Assembly (NCBI GenBank): GCA_905479495.1
Contig: CAJQMR010000021.1
Location: forward strand, 62,001-126,000
Source of the DNA: an uncultured Anaerolineae bacterium
Lineage (GTDB): Bacteria > Chloroflexota > Anaerolineae > Promineifilales > Promineifilaceae
DNA length: 64,000 nucleotides
Reading direction: 5' to 3'
The position numbers and the translations under genes were made by a program. This document shows positions 1 through 8,233 of this stretch, in pieces. The notes below the pieces were generated by a model. That model worked only from the letters and a program-made list of their open reading frames with translations, made no database searches and was not told the DNA's origin. Each line of letters begins with the position of its first letter. Position 1 is the stretch's first letter.

Positions 1-885
1 AAGAAGGGAGTTTTCTTCATCACCCGCATTTAGTAAATTTATTTGCGGCGGCCATAGAGTTAGAATTTGAGGATTTCCTCTTGCAAATGCCTTCCGAACC
101 ATTGGAGGGACATTAGGAGGCAATACAGTCCAAATTGAGGCATTTTTTAAATCATCACAGATATTCAACAAATGAGCCGCAACCCATCTTGAAATATCGT
201 CTTCAAGAAAGGCTTCTTCTGTCAGGCAACTTCGCAGAATTTGTTTTGCTTGCTCGACTAAAGCTTCCCTTCCGTAGTTCAAATAGCTGATAAGCAACCG
301 AGATGCAGTAGCAACAGTGATAGATGCCCCATAAAAGGTAGAATTCAAGCTGACTCCCCATTCAGCTTCAGTGCTTTCTCTTTGTTGTGCAATCCTGTCA
401 GTTAGAGAGTACAGATAACCTGTACCAAAGCCTAAAAAGGAAACACCACATGCTAGAGAAGCATATTGGAAATCAGGGAAGATAGAATAATCCTCACAGC
501 CATTAGGAAACTCACGCCGGTAAAGTGCGAGCGCATTAGGATCAAGAGTGCTTCTCAAATATCCAATCTGTGAAGCAAAACAGAATTTTAGACGTTCTAA
601 ATCTGAGATGTCATTTTGTTGCAAACATAAGTCAAAAATGTGTGCAGATACCCGAAATGCGGCACGATGCCTTTCAATCCCATAAGATTCAAGTGCGAAT
701 TTTGAAGAGGCAATGCCATGTAAAAACCAGCCCATAGATAGCAAGGTTTCTGGAATACTTGCCTCTTGTAAAAGCAAGGAAAGTTCTGCCGTTGCCAGCG
801 TATCCGAAAGCTCCTCGGCGGTTGGAAGTAATGCATGATCTCCTAACGCCAAGCTTAACAGTTCGGGTGCTATAGACCCTTCCAT
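1..885 (-). CDS. Superfamily 2 helicase, N-terminal part (HamB/AbpB-like), cut by window edge
   Basis: An open frame of 295 codons begins at ATG 885 and runs off the left edge without a stop. The first 270 or so residues are mostly helical and I recognise no domain there. Near the edge the sequence reads ILTLWPPQINLLNAG followed by SLL, which looks like the Q-motif and the strand leading into Walker A of DEAD/DEAH helicases; the P-loop itself lies outside the window. The start overlaps the 3' end of the nuclease gene upstream by 16 bp, so the two are probably translationally coupled. A nuclease followed by a large helicase is the layout of Hachiman (HamA-HamB) and AbpAB defence systems. Identity as a helicase is an inference from the Q-motif and the partner. 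Confidence 0.55.
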   Translation of the reverse strand, partial: MEGSIAPELLSLALGDHALLPTAEELSDTLATAELSLLLQEASIPETLLSMGWFLHGIASSKFALESYGIERHRAAFRVSAHIFDLCLQQNDISDLERLKFCFASQIGYLRSTLDPNALALYRREFPNGCEDYSIFPDFQYASLACGVSFLGFGTGYLYSLTDRIAQQRESTEAEWGVSLNSTFYGASITVATASRLLISYLNYGREALVEQAKQILRSCLTEEAFLEDDISRWVAAHLLNICDDLKNASIWTVLPPNVPPMVRKAFARGNPQILTLWPPQINLLNAGDEENSLL

Positions 886-1706
886 ATAAATTCCTGCACT
901 TTTCCTGCAAAAGCTGAAAAATCAGCAAGACCTGTCAGCATTCCTTCTATGAGCCCATTGGAGATTTGCGGGAAACGATCACCCAAATCGGAGAAGCAAT
1001 TAATATCTAAACAACTATTTGATGTGGCAACAGATACACCAACCGAAGCGGCAGGATCCGACTTAATCCAATTCGGCATAAGTTCACTACAAAAGCTCTC
1101 TAATTCTGGATCGCTCAATTCTTGACCGATGGCGGTGTATCGGGCTAAATATTCCAAGGCTTTAGTGTTTAGTTGATTGCAAGCTCTTGTAATAGTAGAG
1201 CTAACTCTTTGTCCTGGTTCGTTTGGGGCAAACTTTTTCATCTCCCACAGCCTAAAAACAAGATCTCCTGAAGGTTGTTTATGTATGACAAGGGCATCTC
1301 CACCAGGGTCAGTCGATTTAAAACCAGGAACTTCTACATGTTTTATATCAAGAATCGTATTTTCTATCATCAAGAAATACCATAACCATTCACCAACAAA
1401 TCCTTCTAAGTGATCGATTTTTCCTTGAGTAGTAAATTTCTCATTGGGTTCTCCGAAGGTAGGGATAAGCATGCCTTTCAAGACAGCTTTTTCTTCAGTA
1501 CTGAGTGCAGAATTATTTTCAACTCGATCTTTCCAAGCGTTGACAAAACGAGGATCAAGCCTTCGGCATCTAAAGTCAACAATTGCGAACGCAAGCATTT
1601 TAGCAATATCATCAATAATGCCGACACTATCAACATGTTCCATCAGCACAGATCTATGCGTTGGTGTACTTGAGGAATTTATTTGAAAGAAACTGCTAAA
1701 AGTCAT
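870..1706 (-). CDS. PD-(D/E)XK nuclease, HamA/DUF1837-like defence protein
   Basis: A protein of 278 residues from ATG 1706 (a TTG at 1721 would add five). The centre carries a nuclease-like signature: GEWLWY (E106), GGDALVI (D137), then FRLWEMKKF with E155 and K157, i.e. D-x17-E-x-K on predicted beta strands. This matches the catalytic pattern of the PD-(D/E)XK fold and resembles the DUF1837 nuclease HamA of Hachiman. It precedes and overlaps the putative helicase gene. In the known systems the nuclease is held by the helicase and released on sensing damaged or phage DNA. Both genes are AT-richer than the rest of the window and contain no ACGGCCGT palindrome, which suggests acquisition by transfer. 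Family assignment is by motif only; another nuclease-helicase pair is possible. Confidence 0.55.
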   Translation of the reverse strand: MTFSSFFQINSSSTPTHRSVLMEHVDSVGIIDDIAKMLAFAIVDFRCRRLDPRFVNAWKDRVENNSALSTEEKAVLKGMLIPTFGEPNEKFTTQGKIDHLEGFVGEWLWYFLMIENTILDIKHVEVPGFKSTDPGGDALVIHKQPSGDLVFRLWEMKKFAPNEPGQRVSSTITRACNQLNTKALEYLARYTAIGQELSDPELESFCSELMPNWIKSDPAASVGVSVATSNSCLDINCFSDLGDRFPQISNGLIEGMLTGLADFSAFAGKVQEFIWKGL

Positions 1707-1790
1707 ATTTATATTTTGCAAAGCTGTCTGCCATTTATTCAGTTGCTAAAGCTGTGGAGTCGTTTCTTTTTGCGCTTCAACTTTAAGCTA

Positions 1791-1817
1791 TTGTTAGGGT
1801 GGCGTTTGGTTTATAAT
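1791..1817 (+). promoter_or_regulatory. Possible sigma70-type promoter upstream of the C11 peptidase gene
   Basis: TTGTTA (1791-1796) and TATAAT (1812-1817) are separated by 15 bp, about 140 bp before the likely start of the rightward gene. The -10 is perfect but the -35 and spacer are weak. The rest of the 1707-1956 gap is AT-rich with no other signal I can see. Confidence 0.25.
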
Positions 1818-1956
1818 ACGGCCTAAAGTGGGAGATATTTTTGGCATACAAAAACGCGCACGAACAGTATACAAAAAATAGTCGCAACTTCAAACACATA
1901 ATGTTTACAAAATTTGAATAATTTTCGAATGCAGCTGGAATGTGGATAATAGTCGC

Positions 1957-4905
1957 ATGTGTGCATTGCGAATGCGTTTGATTGCCGTTTTGTTGCTGTG
2001 TGCTTTGTTTTTGTTGGGTTGTGATGGGTTTGGGCAGGGGACACCGTTGCCAACTGTGGTTTCTCCCCTACCAACCTCCGAATCCATCCCCAACCCGCCG
2101 ACGCCCGCACTGCCCAGCCCCACGCCGCCGCCCACCAGCGCCCCGCTGCCCACCGCCACCTACGACGCCACCCTGGACGACTGGACCATCCTCGTCTACA
2201 TGGACGCGGACAACAACCTGGAGCTGCCCGGGCTGCTGGATCTGAACGAGATGGAAGCCGCTGGCAGCAGCGAACAGGTCAACGTCATCGTGCAGATTGA
2301 CCGAGCGCTGGGCGAAACCGCCAGCGACGGCGACTGGACCGACACCCGCCGCTACCGCATCCTGGGCGACGGCGACCGCAATCTGCTCAACTCCGAGCCG
2401 CTGCAAAGCCTGGGCGAGCAGAACATGGGCGATCCCCAGGTGCTGGCCGATTTCATCAGCTGGGGCATCCAAAGCTTCCCCGCCAACCATTACGCCCTCA
2501 TCCTGTGGGACCACGGCGCAGGCTGGAACGGCATCGCCTACGACGGTGACGCGCCCACTTTCGACAATAGCGCTGTCCTCAGCGCAGACCATATCAGCCT
2601 GCCCGATTTGCAGGGCGCGTTGCAGACGGGTCTGGCCGAGGCGGGCGTGCCTGCGCTGGACGTCATCGGCTTTGACGCTTGCCTGATGGGGCAGCTGGAC
2701 GTGTTCCAGGCGGTGCAACCCTTCACCCGCTACGCCGTCGGTTCAGAAGAGCTCACCCCCGGCCAGGGCTGGGATTACGAAGCGCTGCTGCGCACCCTCT
2801 ACGCCAATTCGGATGTAGACGGCCGTTCCCTGGCCACCACCATGGTCAACGAATTTCTCACCTTTTATACGGCCGTACAGCCCGATGATTTTGTCACCAT
2901 GTCCGCCGTCGATTTGAGCCAGCTGGGCGGCTTGACCCTGGCCGTAGAACAGCTGGCCAACGCCCTCAGCGTCGAGCCTGCCTTTGTGGCCAGCGCCGTG
3001 GGCGACGCCCGCAGCGGAGCCGCCACCTTCGCCCGCGTCTACCCGGACAGCTTTGAAGAATACGCCGCGATTGATTTGCACAGCTTTGCCGCGATTTTGG
3101 CCCAGCGCAGCCCAGATGAGGCCGTCATCACCGCCGCCAACGCTGTGATGGGCGCTGTAAACAACGCTGTCATCGCCAACGGCACCGGCGCGGGACTGAA
3201 AACAAGTCGGGGGGTGGCGATTTACTTTCCCAGGAACGGCCGTTTCTACGACGATAGTTACAGCGCGACGACCCAACTCGCCGCCTGGGACGCCTTCTTG
3301 CAAACCTACCACGCCGTTGGCCAGGCCGAACTGCCGCCGCCCGCCGTCAACCTGAGCGCGGCGCAAGCCCCCGTGGCCGGGCTGCAAAATCCCGCCTTCA
3401 TCAACTTCCAGGTGATTGGTCGGGATGTGGAGAACGTGGCCCTCATTGCTGGACGCTATTTGGAAGACGGCCGTCAGCTCCTACTAGAGTACGACAACCT
3501 CAACCCCGAACCCACGGTCTTGCCCGACGGCAGCGAACTGCAAGCATGGCGCGACGGCGTGCACGACGACTTTTTCGTCTGGGACACGGAAGTGACGTAC
3601 CTGTACGACAGCTTTGACAACGGCGATTTTGTGGTGATGTGGCCCACTGAGCCGGGCAGCACCCTGTTCACCGTGCAGGGCCGCTACCGCCGCGCCGACA
3701 GCGACTTTTACGCCGGCGCCAATCTCGTCTTTGACCATCGCAGCGCCAGCCTGACGCGCGTCTGGACGGTCCAGTCGGACCAAAGCGGCGCGCCTGCCGA
3801 ACTGCTGCCCCAGCCCGGCGACGAGTTTCAGCTTTACACTCTGTACTACGCAGACGGGGAATTTTTGCGCGAACCGGGTACCAGTCTTTACTTCGACGAC
3901 AATCGCGAGCTTTATTTTGAGTGGCGACCTTTGCCCAATGGCCAGCACTTTTTTGGTTTTCAGGCCGAGAACGTGGCGGGGGAAACGGCAGTTTCCTTCA
4001 TCGACCTCACCGTAGACAACAGCGTCGTCACCCCCGGCTACGAAACATACCTGGACCCCTACCTCGGCTTCCAGTTTTTGTACCCGGACGCCTGGTTCCA
4101 GCCCCGCTACCAGGACACCCTGCTCTACACCAGCCAGCGGCAGGGCAACACCCAATTCCAGGTGACGATTTACCCCAATGTGGATACGGTGGTCACGCCG
4201 GAAACGCTCAAAACGCAAACCTTGCAGCAGTTTGGTGCGGTAGACATTCTCTTTGAGAATGAGGTGCTGGTGGCTGGGCTGCCTGGCCTGCGCACCGCCT
4301 ACGGCTACAACAAGCCGGAAGACGGCGAACACACCGGCATCTTCCTCACCTTTGTCCACCAGGGCACCGGCTTTGTCGTCGATGTCGATGGCCTCTCGAT
4401 TGATGAGGCGACCACCCAGGCCGTCGTGCAAACCATCGCCGACAGCTGGGCTTACCGAGACGTCGGCATTGGTCTCCAGCCCGGTCGCTGGCCGATTGCC
4501 ACGCTGGACGGCTTTACCGTGGCTCAACCCGCCACCTTTGCCTACCAGCAGGTGGGCAGTTGGGAATGGTTTGGTGCAGGCGCGACTACTTTCGTCGCTC
4601 TGCGCACCGAGCCGACGACGCTGGACACAAACGGCGTGGTTACTACCCTGGCGCGAGACGCAGGTGCCGACGTGGAAAACTTCGAGGTAGGCGAGCCATA
4701 CCAGTTCCCCCTGGCGGGCCAGGTATGGCTGCGGGTCGATTTTAGCTACGACGATCCGGAAGCAGGCACGATTTGGGGCTTTTTAATGGCCCGCGTCGAG
4801 GAAGGCCAGGACATCGTCGCCTGGGCCGAAGCGCCGTCAGACAAATATAATCAGCTAGAAACGGCCGTCTTCCTCACCATGATCGCTGACCTCGCCTTGC
4901 GCTGA
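1957..4905 (+). CDS. Clostripain-family (peptidase C11) lipoprotein
   Basis: A predicted surface lipoprotein of 982 residues from ATG 1957 (GTG 1942 and ATG 1972 are alternatives). A hydrophobic signal peptide ends in the lipobox LLGC (C22), followed by a Pro/Thr-rich linker to about residue 70. The peptidase C11 domain spans roughly 75-400: it opens with WTILVYMDADNNLE, has the catalytic His in LWDHGAGWNG (H186) and the catalytic Cys in GFDACLMG (C242). C11 enzymes are Cys proteases that usually cut after Arg. The C-terminal half (about 410-980) looks like beta-rich extracellular modules; two stretches near 700 and 840 resemble PsbP-like domains, a weak match. The gene is single, converging on the gamma-glutamyltranspeptidase gene. 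Substrate is unknown. Confidence 0.85.
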   Translation: MCALRMRLIAVLLLCALFLLGCDGFGQGTPLPTVVSPLPTSESIPNPPTPALPSPTPPPTSAPLPTATYDATLDDWTILVYMDADNNLELPGLLDLNEMEAAGSSEQVNVIVQIDRALGETASDGDWTDTRRYRILGDGDRNLLNSEPLQSLGEQNMGDPQVLADFISWGIQSFPANHYALILWDHGAGWNGIAYDGDAPTFDNSAVLSADHISLPDLQGALQTGLAEAGVPALDVIGFDACLMGQLDVFQAVQPFTRYAVGSEELTPGQGWDYEALLRTLYANSDVDGRSLATTMVNEFLTFYTAVQPDDFVTMSAVDLSQLGGLTLAVEQLANALSVEPAFVASAVGDARSGAATFARVYPDSFEEYAAIDLHSFAAILAQRSPDEAVITAANAVMGAVNNAVIANGTGAGLKTSRGVAIYFPRNGRFYDDSYSATTQLAAWDAFLQTYHAVGQAELPPPAVNLSAAQAPVAGLQNPAFINFQVIGRDVENVALIAGRYLEDGRQLLLEYDNLNPEPTVLPDGSELQAWRDGVHDDFFVWDTEVTYLYDSFDNGDFVVMWPTEPGSTLFTVQGRYRRADSDFYAGANLVFDHRSASLTRVWTVQSDQSGAPAELLPQPGDEFQLYTLYYADGEFLREPGTSLYFDDNRELYFEWRPLPNGQHFFGFQAENVAGETAVSFIDLTVDNSVVTPGYETYLDPYLGFQFLYPDAWFQPRYQDTLLYTSQRQGNTQFQVTIYPNVDTVVTPETLKTQTLQQFGAVDILFENEVLVAGLPGLRTAYGYNKPEDGEHTGIFLTFVHQGTGFVVDVDGLSIDEATTQAVVQTIADSWAYRDVGIGLQPGRWPIATLDGFTVAQPATFAYQQVGSWEWFGAGATTFVALRTEPTTLDTNGVVTTLARDAGADVENFEVGEPYQFPLAGQVWLRVDFSYDDPEAGTIWGFLMARVEEGQDIVAWAEAPSDKYNQLETAVFLTMIADLALR

Positions 4906-4931
4906 TCCTTCCCCTGCGAATCAATCTTGGT

Positions 4932-5003
4932 CGAGGAGAAAGCATCCTCAGATGCGTCCTGGCCTCGGCTGGCACCGTTCGCATCTGAGGATGCTCACTC
5001 CTC
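4932..5003. terminator. Hairpin between convergent genes
   Basis: A perfect 15-bp inverted repeat (GCATCCTCAGATGCG at 4942-4956 and its complement at 4980-4994) is extended outward by GAGGAG/CTCCTC. It lies between two convergent stop codons, so a bidirectional terminator is likely. No T-run follows on either side, so it may act as a transcript-stabilising hairpin instead. Confidence 0.5.
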
Positions 5004-5011
5004 CGCGTAGG

Positions 5012-6601
5012 TCAGGCGACGGCCGTTGCCCCACCACGCCTGTTATCACCAGCAGCAACGAGACGGCCGTTTTCCGTGCGAGAAACGCTGTGTGCCCCAC
5101 CAAAATAGATGCTGCGCGTGGGCCAGCGGTTGACCGGATAGCCCATTCCCTCCAGCTGCGCCACGGCTGCCTCATCAAAGCCCGCTTCACACTGTAATGC
5201 GCCACTCTCTACATGCACCCGCGCCGTGTTCACGGCGTCGTGCAGCTTCATGCGGTAATCCAGCAGATTACTCAGCACCTGCATGATGGCGCTGCGAATG
5301 CGAATGCTGCCGCCGCTGCCCAGCACCAGCCGCGTTTGCCCATTTTTTAGCACAATCACCGGGGTCATCATGGTGGGAATGCGCTGTCCGGCGGGGCGGC
5401 TGTGGAAGCCGTTGGGGTGCAAATCAGCCTCGCCCATCATGTTGTTGGGGATAAAACCAGTGCCTGGAACTACGTACCCCGCCGATTCGCCCGCCGTGGT
5501 GGTCAGGCTGACGGCCAGCCCGTCGCCGTCTACCACGCTGAGGTGGCTGGTATTGTTCGGTGCGGGCGGCTCGGCCACAAAGCGGGACGCGTGCTGGCTG
5601 CTAAGGGCATCCCGCACGTCAGAGACAGTGCGCTGCACAAAGCCATCATCCAGAAAACGGCCGATTGCCTCCGCCACAGGCAGCGTGTCATTGGCTTCAT
5701 CCCACAATGGGCGGGCGCGGTTGGTGGCCACCATGATTTCGTACAGCAGCTGGAGATGGGCGGTGGAGCCATGCGGCCGTTTCTGCATATCAAAATGGGA
5801 CAATAATTTGAGGGTAAAGGCTGTCAGGACGCCGCCAGTGGAGCAAGGGGGTGGCAGCAAAATTTCGGTGTCGCGGTAGGGCAGGCGAATGGAGGGTAAT
5901 TTATAAACCTGATAGCTGGCCAGGTCATCGGCAGTGAGCAGGCCGCCATTTTGGGCCTGGTCATGCAGCAGCGCCTGGGCCAACGCGCCGCTTTGGGCGA
6001 AGGCAGCCCCCTCGCGGGCCAGCGTTTGCAAGGTCGCATACAGGTCGGGGATAAAGATTGTGTCGTTTGCCTGGATCATACGGCCGTTGGCCATAAAAAT
6101 ATCGCGCATCCCCGCCGTGTGGGTGTAAAGCGGTTGCAGCAGGGTGCAGGTGTCGGCTTGGAATTTGGCCAGGGGGTGCCCGTCTTTGGCCAATTTGAGA
6201 GCCGGTTCGAGTAGTTGGCTCAGGGGGAGACGGCCGTAATCCGCCGCCATCTGGCACAGTCCGGCAATGTTGCCCGGCACAGCTACAGACGCCCGCCCCA
6301 GGTAAAAATCTTGCGTGGTGGCCCCAAAATCAATCGTGACCTGGTGAAAGTCGAGAGGATTAGGCGGGTTCCCGTTTAAGCCAGGGGTGTTGCTGAAAAA
6401 ATCGTAAACCAGGGAACGGCCGTTTTGCGGATCATACAGGTGGGCAATGCCGCTGCCACCCAGATGCACCACGCCAACTTCGGCAATAAAAGAGGCAAAG
6501 GCAGCGGCCACGGCCGCATCCACGGCGTTGCCGCCTGCCTGCAAAATTTGTTGTCCGGCAACGGCCGTTTGGGTATCCCCGGCAGCAATCACTCCACGCA
6601 T
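5012..6601 (-). CDS. ggt: Gamma-glutamyltranspeptidase family hydrolase
   Basis: Ntn-hydrolase of the gamma-glutamyltranspeptidase family, 529 residues, which hydrolyses or transfers gamma-glutamyl groups from glutathione-like compounds. The N-terminal region has the family pattern AGGNAVDAAVAA; the self-processing site is NNTSHLSVVD with T351 as predicted nucleophile after cleavage, followed by PGTGFIPNNMM and the GSGGSIRI segment of the small subunit. Length matches the family. I see no signal peptide, so the enzyme may be cytoplasmic, unlike the periplasmic E. coli enzyme. Start is ATG 6601. It is not obviously in an operon; repeats fill the 336 bp between it and the sugar operon. Confidence 0.9.
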   Translation of the reverse strand: MRGVIAAGDTQTAVAGQQILQAGGNAVDAAVAAAFASFIAEVGVVHLGGSGIAHLYDPQNGRSLVYDFFSNTPGLNGNPPNPLDFHQVTIDFGATTQDFYLGRASVAVPGNIAGLCQMAADYGRLPLSQLLEPALKLAKDGHPLAKFQADTCTLLQPLYTHTAGMRDIFMANGRMIQANDTIFIPDLYATLQTLAREGAAFAQSGALAQALLHDQAQNGGLLTADDLASYQVYKLPSIRLPYRDTEILLPPPCSTGGVLTAFTLKLLSHFDMQKRPHGSTAHLQLLYEIMVATNRARPLWDEANDTLPVAEAIGRFLDDGFVQRTVSDVRDALSSQHASRFVAEPPAPNNTSHLSVVDGDGLAVSLTTTAGESAGYVVPGTGFIPNNMMGEADLHPNGFHSRPAGQRIPTMMTPVIVLKNGQTRLVLGSGGSIRIRSAIMQVLSNLLDYRMKLHDAVNTARVHVESGALQCEAGFDEAAVAQLEGMGYPVNRWPTRSIYFGGAHSVSRTENGRLVAAGDNRRGGATAVA

Positions 6602-6623
6602 AAACTCAAACTCCTTGGGAAAT

Positions 6624-6700
6624 GGAACACAGATAAACGCAGATTCTCACAGATTTTTATCAGTGCATACCTGTGTCAATTTGTTTATCAGCGTTGTTCC
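6624..6700. repeat. Interspersed repeat of the GATAAACGCAG family
   Basis: AACACAGATAAACGCAGATT and a partial inverted copy (GTGTCAATTTGTTTATCAGCG) form an imperfect stem. A related element sits at 10325-10388. Together with the next two repeats it makes up nearly all of the gene-free stretch 6602-6937. Confidence 0.7.
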
Positions 6701-6818
6701 TTGTTACCTTTTAACTATATTTTGTCATACCTGCGCAGGCAGGTATCCATCTGTATAGCCGGAGTGGATTCCCGCCTTCGCGGGAATGACAGGACATCGT
6801 TTTATAAGGAACAATGCT
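6690..6818. mobile_element. MITE-like element of 129 bp enclosing REP-type hairpins
   Basis: The terminal sequences AGCGTTGTTCCTT (6690-6702) and AAGGAACAATGCT (6806-6818) are inverted repeats with one mismatch in 13. Inside are two short hairpins, CCTGCGCAGG and CCCGCCTTCGCGGG; the latter is the GATTCCCGCCTTCGCGGG type found as REP-like repeats in many environmental genomes. No protein is encoded. Small size, terminal inverted repeats and REP core fit a non-autonomous element; I found no clear target-site duplication. Confidence 0.5.
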
Positions 6819-6872
6819 ATCTAACAGAGAGGATAGTTTACCTGAGTTTTGGGGTGTTGGCTTGCCTGAGGC

Positions 6873-6906
6873 AGATTGGTCCAATCTTTAAGATTGGACC
6901 AATCTT
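6873..6906. repeat. Tandem palindromes of the GATTGGWCCAATC family
   Basis: Two palindromes lie in tandem, AGATTGGTCCAATCT (6873-6887) and AAGATTGGACCAATCTT (6890-6906). They stand 31 bp downstream of the aldolase-like stop codon on the minus strand, so they may end the sugar operon transcript. Related hairpins occur at 22640-22669 and 55465-55522. Confidence 0.6.
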
Positions 6907-6937
6907 GAGGTTAAAAAGGAGTGATTCCTAAGATTTT

Positions 6938-8224
6938 TTAGGTGAGGTTGAACGCTTTTTCCAGGGCAACAATATCATCCTGGCCGATGGGAACCAGTGG
7001 GCCGATGGTGGCCGTGTTGATGAGAGAGCGGGCACTGTACTCGGCCACTTCCAGGCGGTCGAACGTTTGCAGAATGTTTTGCCCCACCACCAGGCAGGAA
7101 TCGTTTTCGATGATGAGGACGGGGGTTTGTTGGGAAACGGCCGTGGCAATTTCCTCTGGTGAATGATACTGTGCCCCATGCGGAATTTGGGGAATGCTGC
7201 GCAGCAAAATATAGCTTTCGGGAATGGTGCGCGTGTCAAAGTGGCTGGCGGAAATGGCAAAAGCCATCACGCTGGGGGATTGGGCCAGAATCACGCAGTT
7301 GATCTCTGGATGCTGCGCATAAATGGCTTGGTGCAGCCGCACCGAGCGGCTGGGCAGCTTGTCCCGCTCGCGCTCCCCGTGGCGAATCAATACCAAATCT
7401 TCAATCTCCAAATTGCGCCGGTCCTGGCCCGTGGGCGTGATGAGGAAACTATGTTCGTCCACGCGAGCCGAAGCCACCCCTTCTGTGCTGATCATCAGCT
7501 GCCGGTCGTAGGCGCGGTGGATGATGTCGATGAGCTGCTGCCGCACTTCTCGTTCGCGGCTGCTGTGGGCGGCGGGCGTAAATTCCGGCAGCTCGTGGTT
7601 ACGGGCATCAAATGGGGCCAGCTGTTCCGGTGTCAGGCTGTGAACGTCACCCAGGCCTTTGGCCTGCATCAAGGTGCGGGCGCAAAAGTCCAGCGTTTCC
7701 AGCCGCTGGAACGCTTCCAGCAAACTCAGCCCACCCGTCACAATGCCATGATTTTCCAGCAAAACCACATCGTACCCTTCGCCAAAGGTGTTGGCGATAA
7801 CCGTGCCCAGCTGTTCACTGCCGGTGAGGGCGTAGGGCGCGTAGCCCACTGGGCCGCAGACGCGTTGCGCCTGGGGGATGATGCTGGTGTCGGGAATTTC
7901 TCGGGCGATGCTGAAGGAAACCAGCGCCGGGGGATGGGCATGGACGATGGCCCGTAAATCGGGCCGCTGTTGGTAAATGGCCACATGGAAAGGATATTCG
8001 GAGGAGGGGCGGTGCGGGCCTTCGATACGGCCGTCTGCCCGCACGCACATAATATCTTTGGGCGCTAAATTGCCTTTGTCTACTGCTGCTGGGGTAATCC
8101 AGATGTCGCCGTTTTCGTCTTTAATGGAAAGGTTCCCGCCTGAAAGCGTGGTCATGCCGCTGTGGTAGATGCGGTTCATAATGTTGACCAGCTGGTCACG
8201 CGGATGAAGTAAATCAAATTTCAT
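6938..8224 (-). CDS. Double class II aldolase/adducin-domain protein, second domain degenerate
   Basis: A protein of 428 residues with two class II aldolase domains. The first (about 1-205) keeps the active-site set: SGGNLS, SSE (E76), the zinc ligands HAHPP (H95, H97) and LENHG (H159). The second (about 225-428) has the same fold pattern but the zinc ligands are lost: the HAHPP position reads ILAQSPS and the LENHG position reads IENDS. Class II aldolases cleave sugar phosphates such as L-fuculose-1-phosphate to dihydroxyacetone phosphate and lactaldehyde. This is the last gene of the leftward sugar operon, 9 bp after the kinase. The second domain may be structural or regulatory. Confidence 0.8.
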   Translation of the reverse strand: MKFDLLHPRDQLVNIMNRIYHSGMTTLSGGNLSIKDENGDIWITPAAVDKGNLAPKDIMCVRADGRIEGPHRPSSEYPFHVAIYQQRPDLRAIVHAHPPALVSFSIAREIPDTSIIPQAQRVCGPVGYAPYALTGSEQLGTVIANTFGEGYDVVLLENHGIVTGGLSLLEAFQRLETLDFCARTLMQAKGLGDVHSLTPEQLAPFDARNHELPEFTPAAHSSREREVRQQLIDIIHRAYDRQLMISTEGVASARVDEHSFLITPTGQDRRNLEIEDLVLIRHGERERDKLPSRSVRLHQAIYAQHPEINCVILAQSPSVMAFAISASHFDTRTIPESYILLRSIPQIPHGAQYHSPEEIATAVSQQTPVLIIENDSCLVVGQNILQTFDRLEVAEYSARSLINTATIGPLVPIGQDDIVALEKAFNLT

Positions 8225-8233
8225 GTTCTATTT

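Noticed and set aside
2068..2718. Open frame antisense to the N-terminus of the C11 lipoprotein
   Set aside because: Low-complexity Gly/Val/Arg-rich sequence complementary to a Pro/Thr linker; a shadow.
3484..4527. Long open frame (347 codons) antisense to the C11 lipoprotein gene
   Set aside because: It lies opposite a gene with clear catalytic motifs, has no recognisable domain and no ribosome binding site; GC-rich codons on one strand leave few stops on the other.
6425..6931. Plus-strand open frame of 168 codons over the 5' end of ggt and the repeats
   Set aside because: Its second half reads through a REP-like repeat (RRQVSICIAGVDSRLRGND type), a common false protein.
7163..7957. Plus-strand open frame of 264 codons across the double aldolase gene
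   Set aside because: Antisense to a gene with zinc motifs and with no family resemblance of its own.
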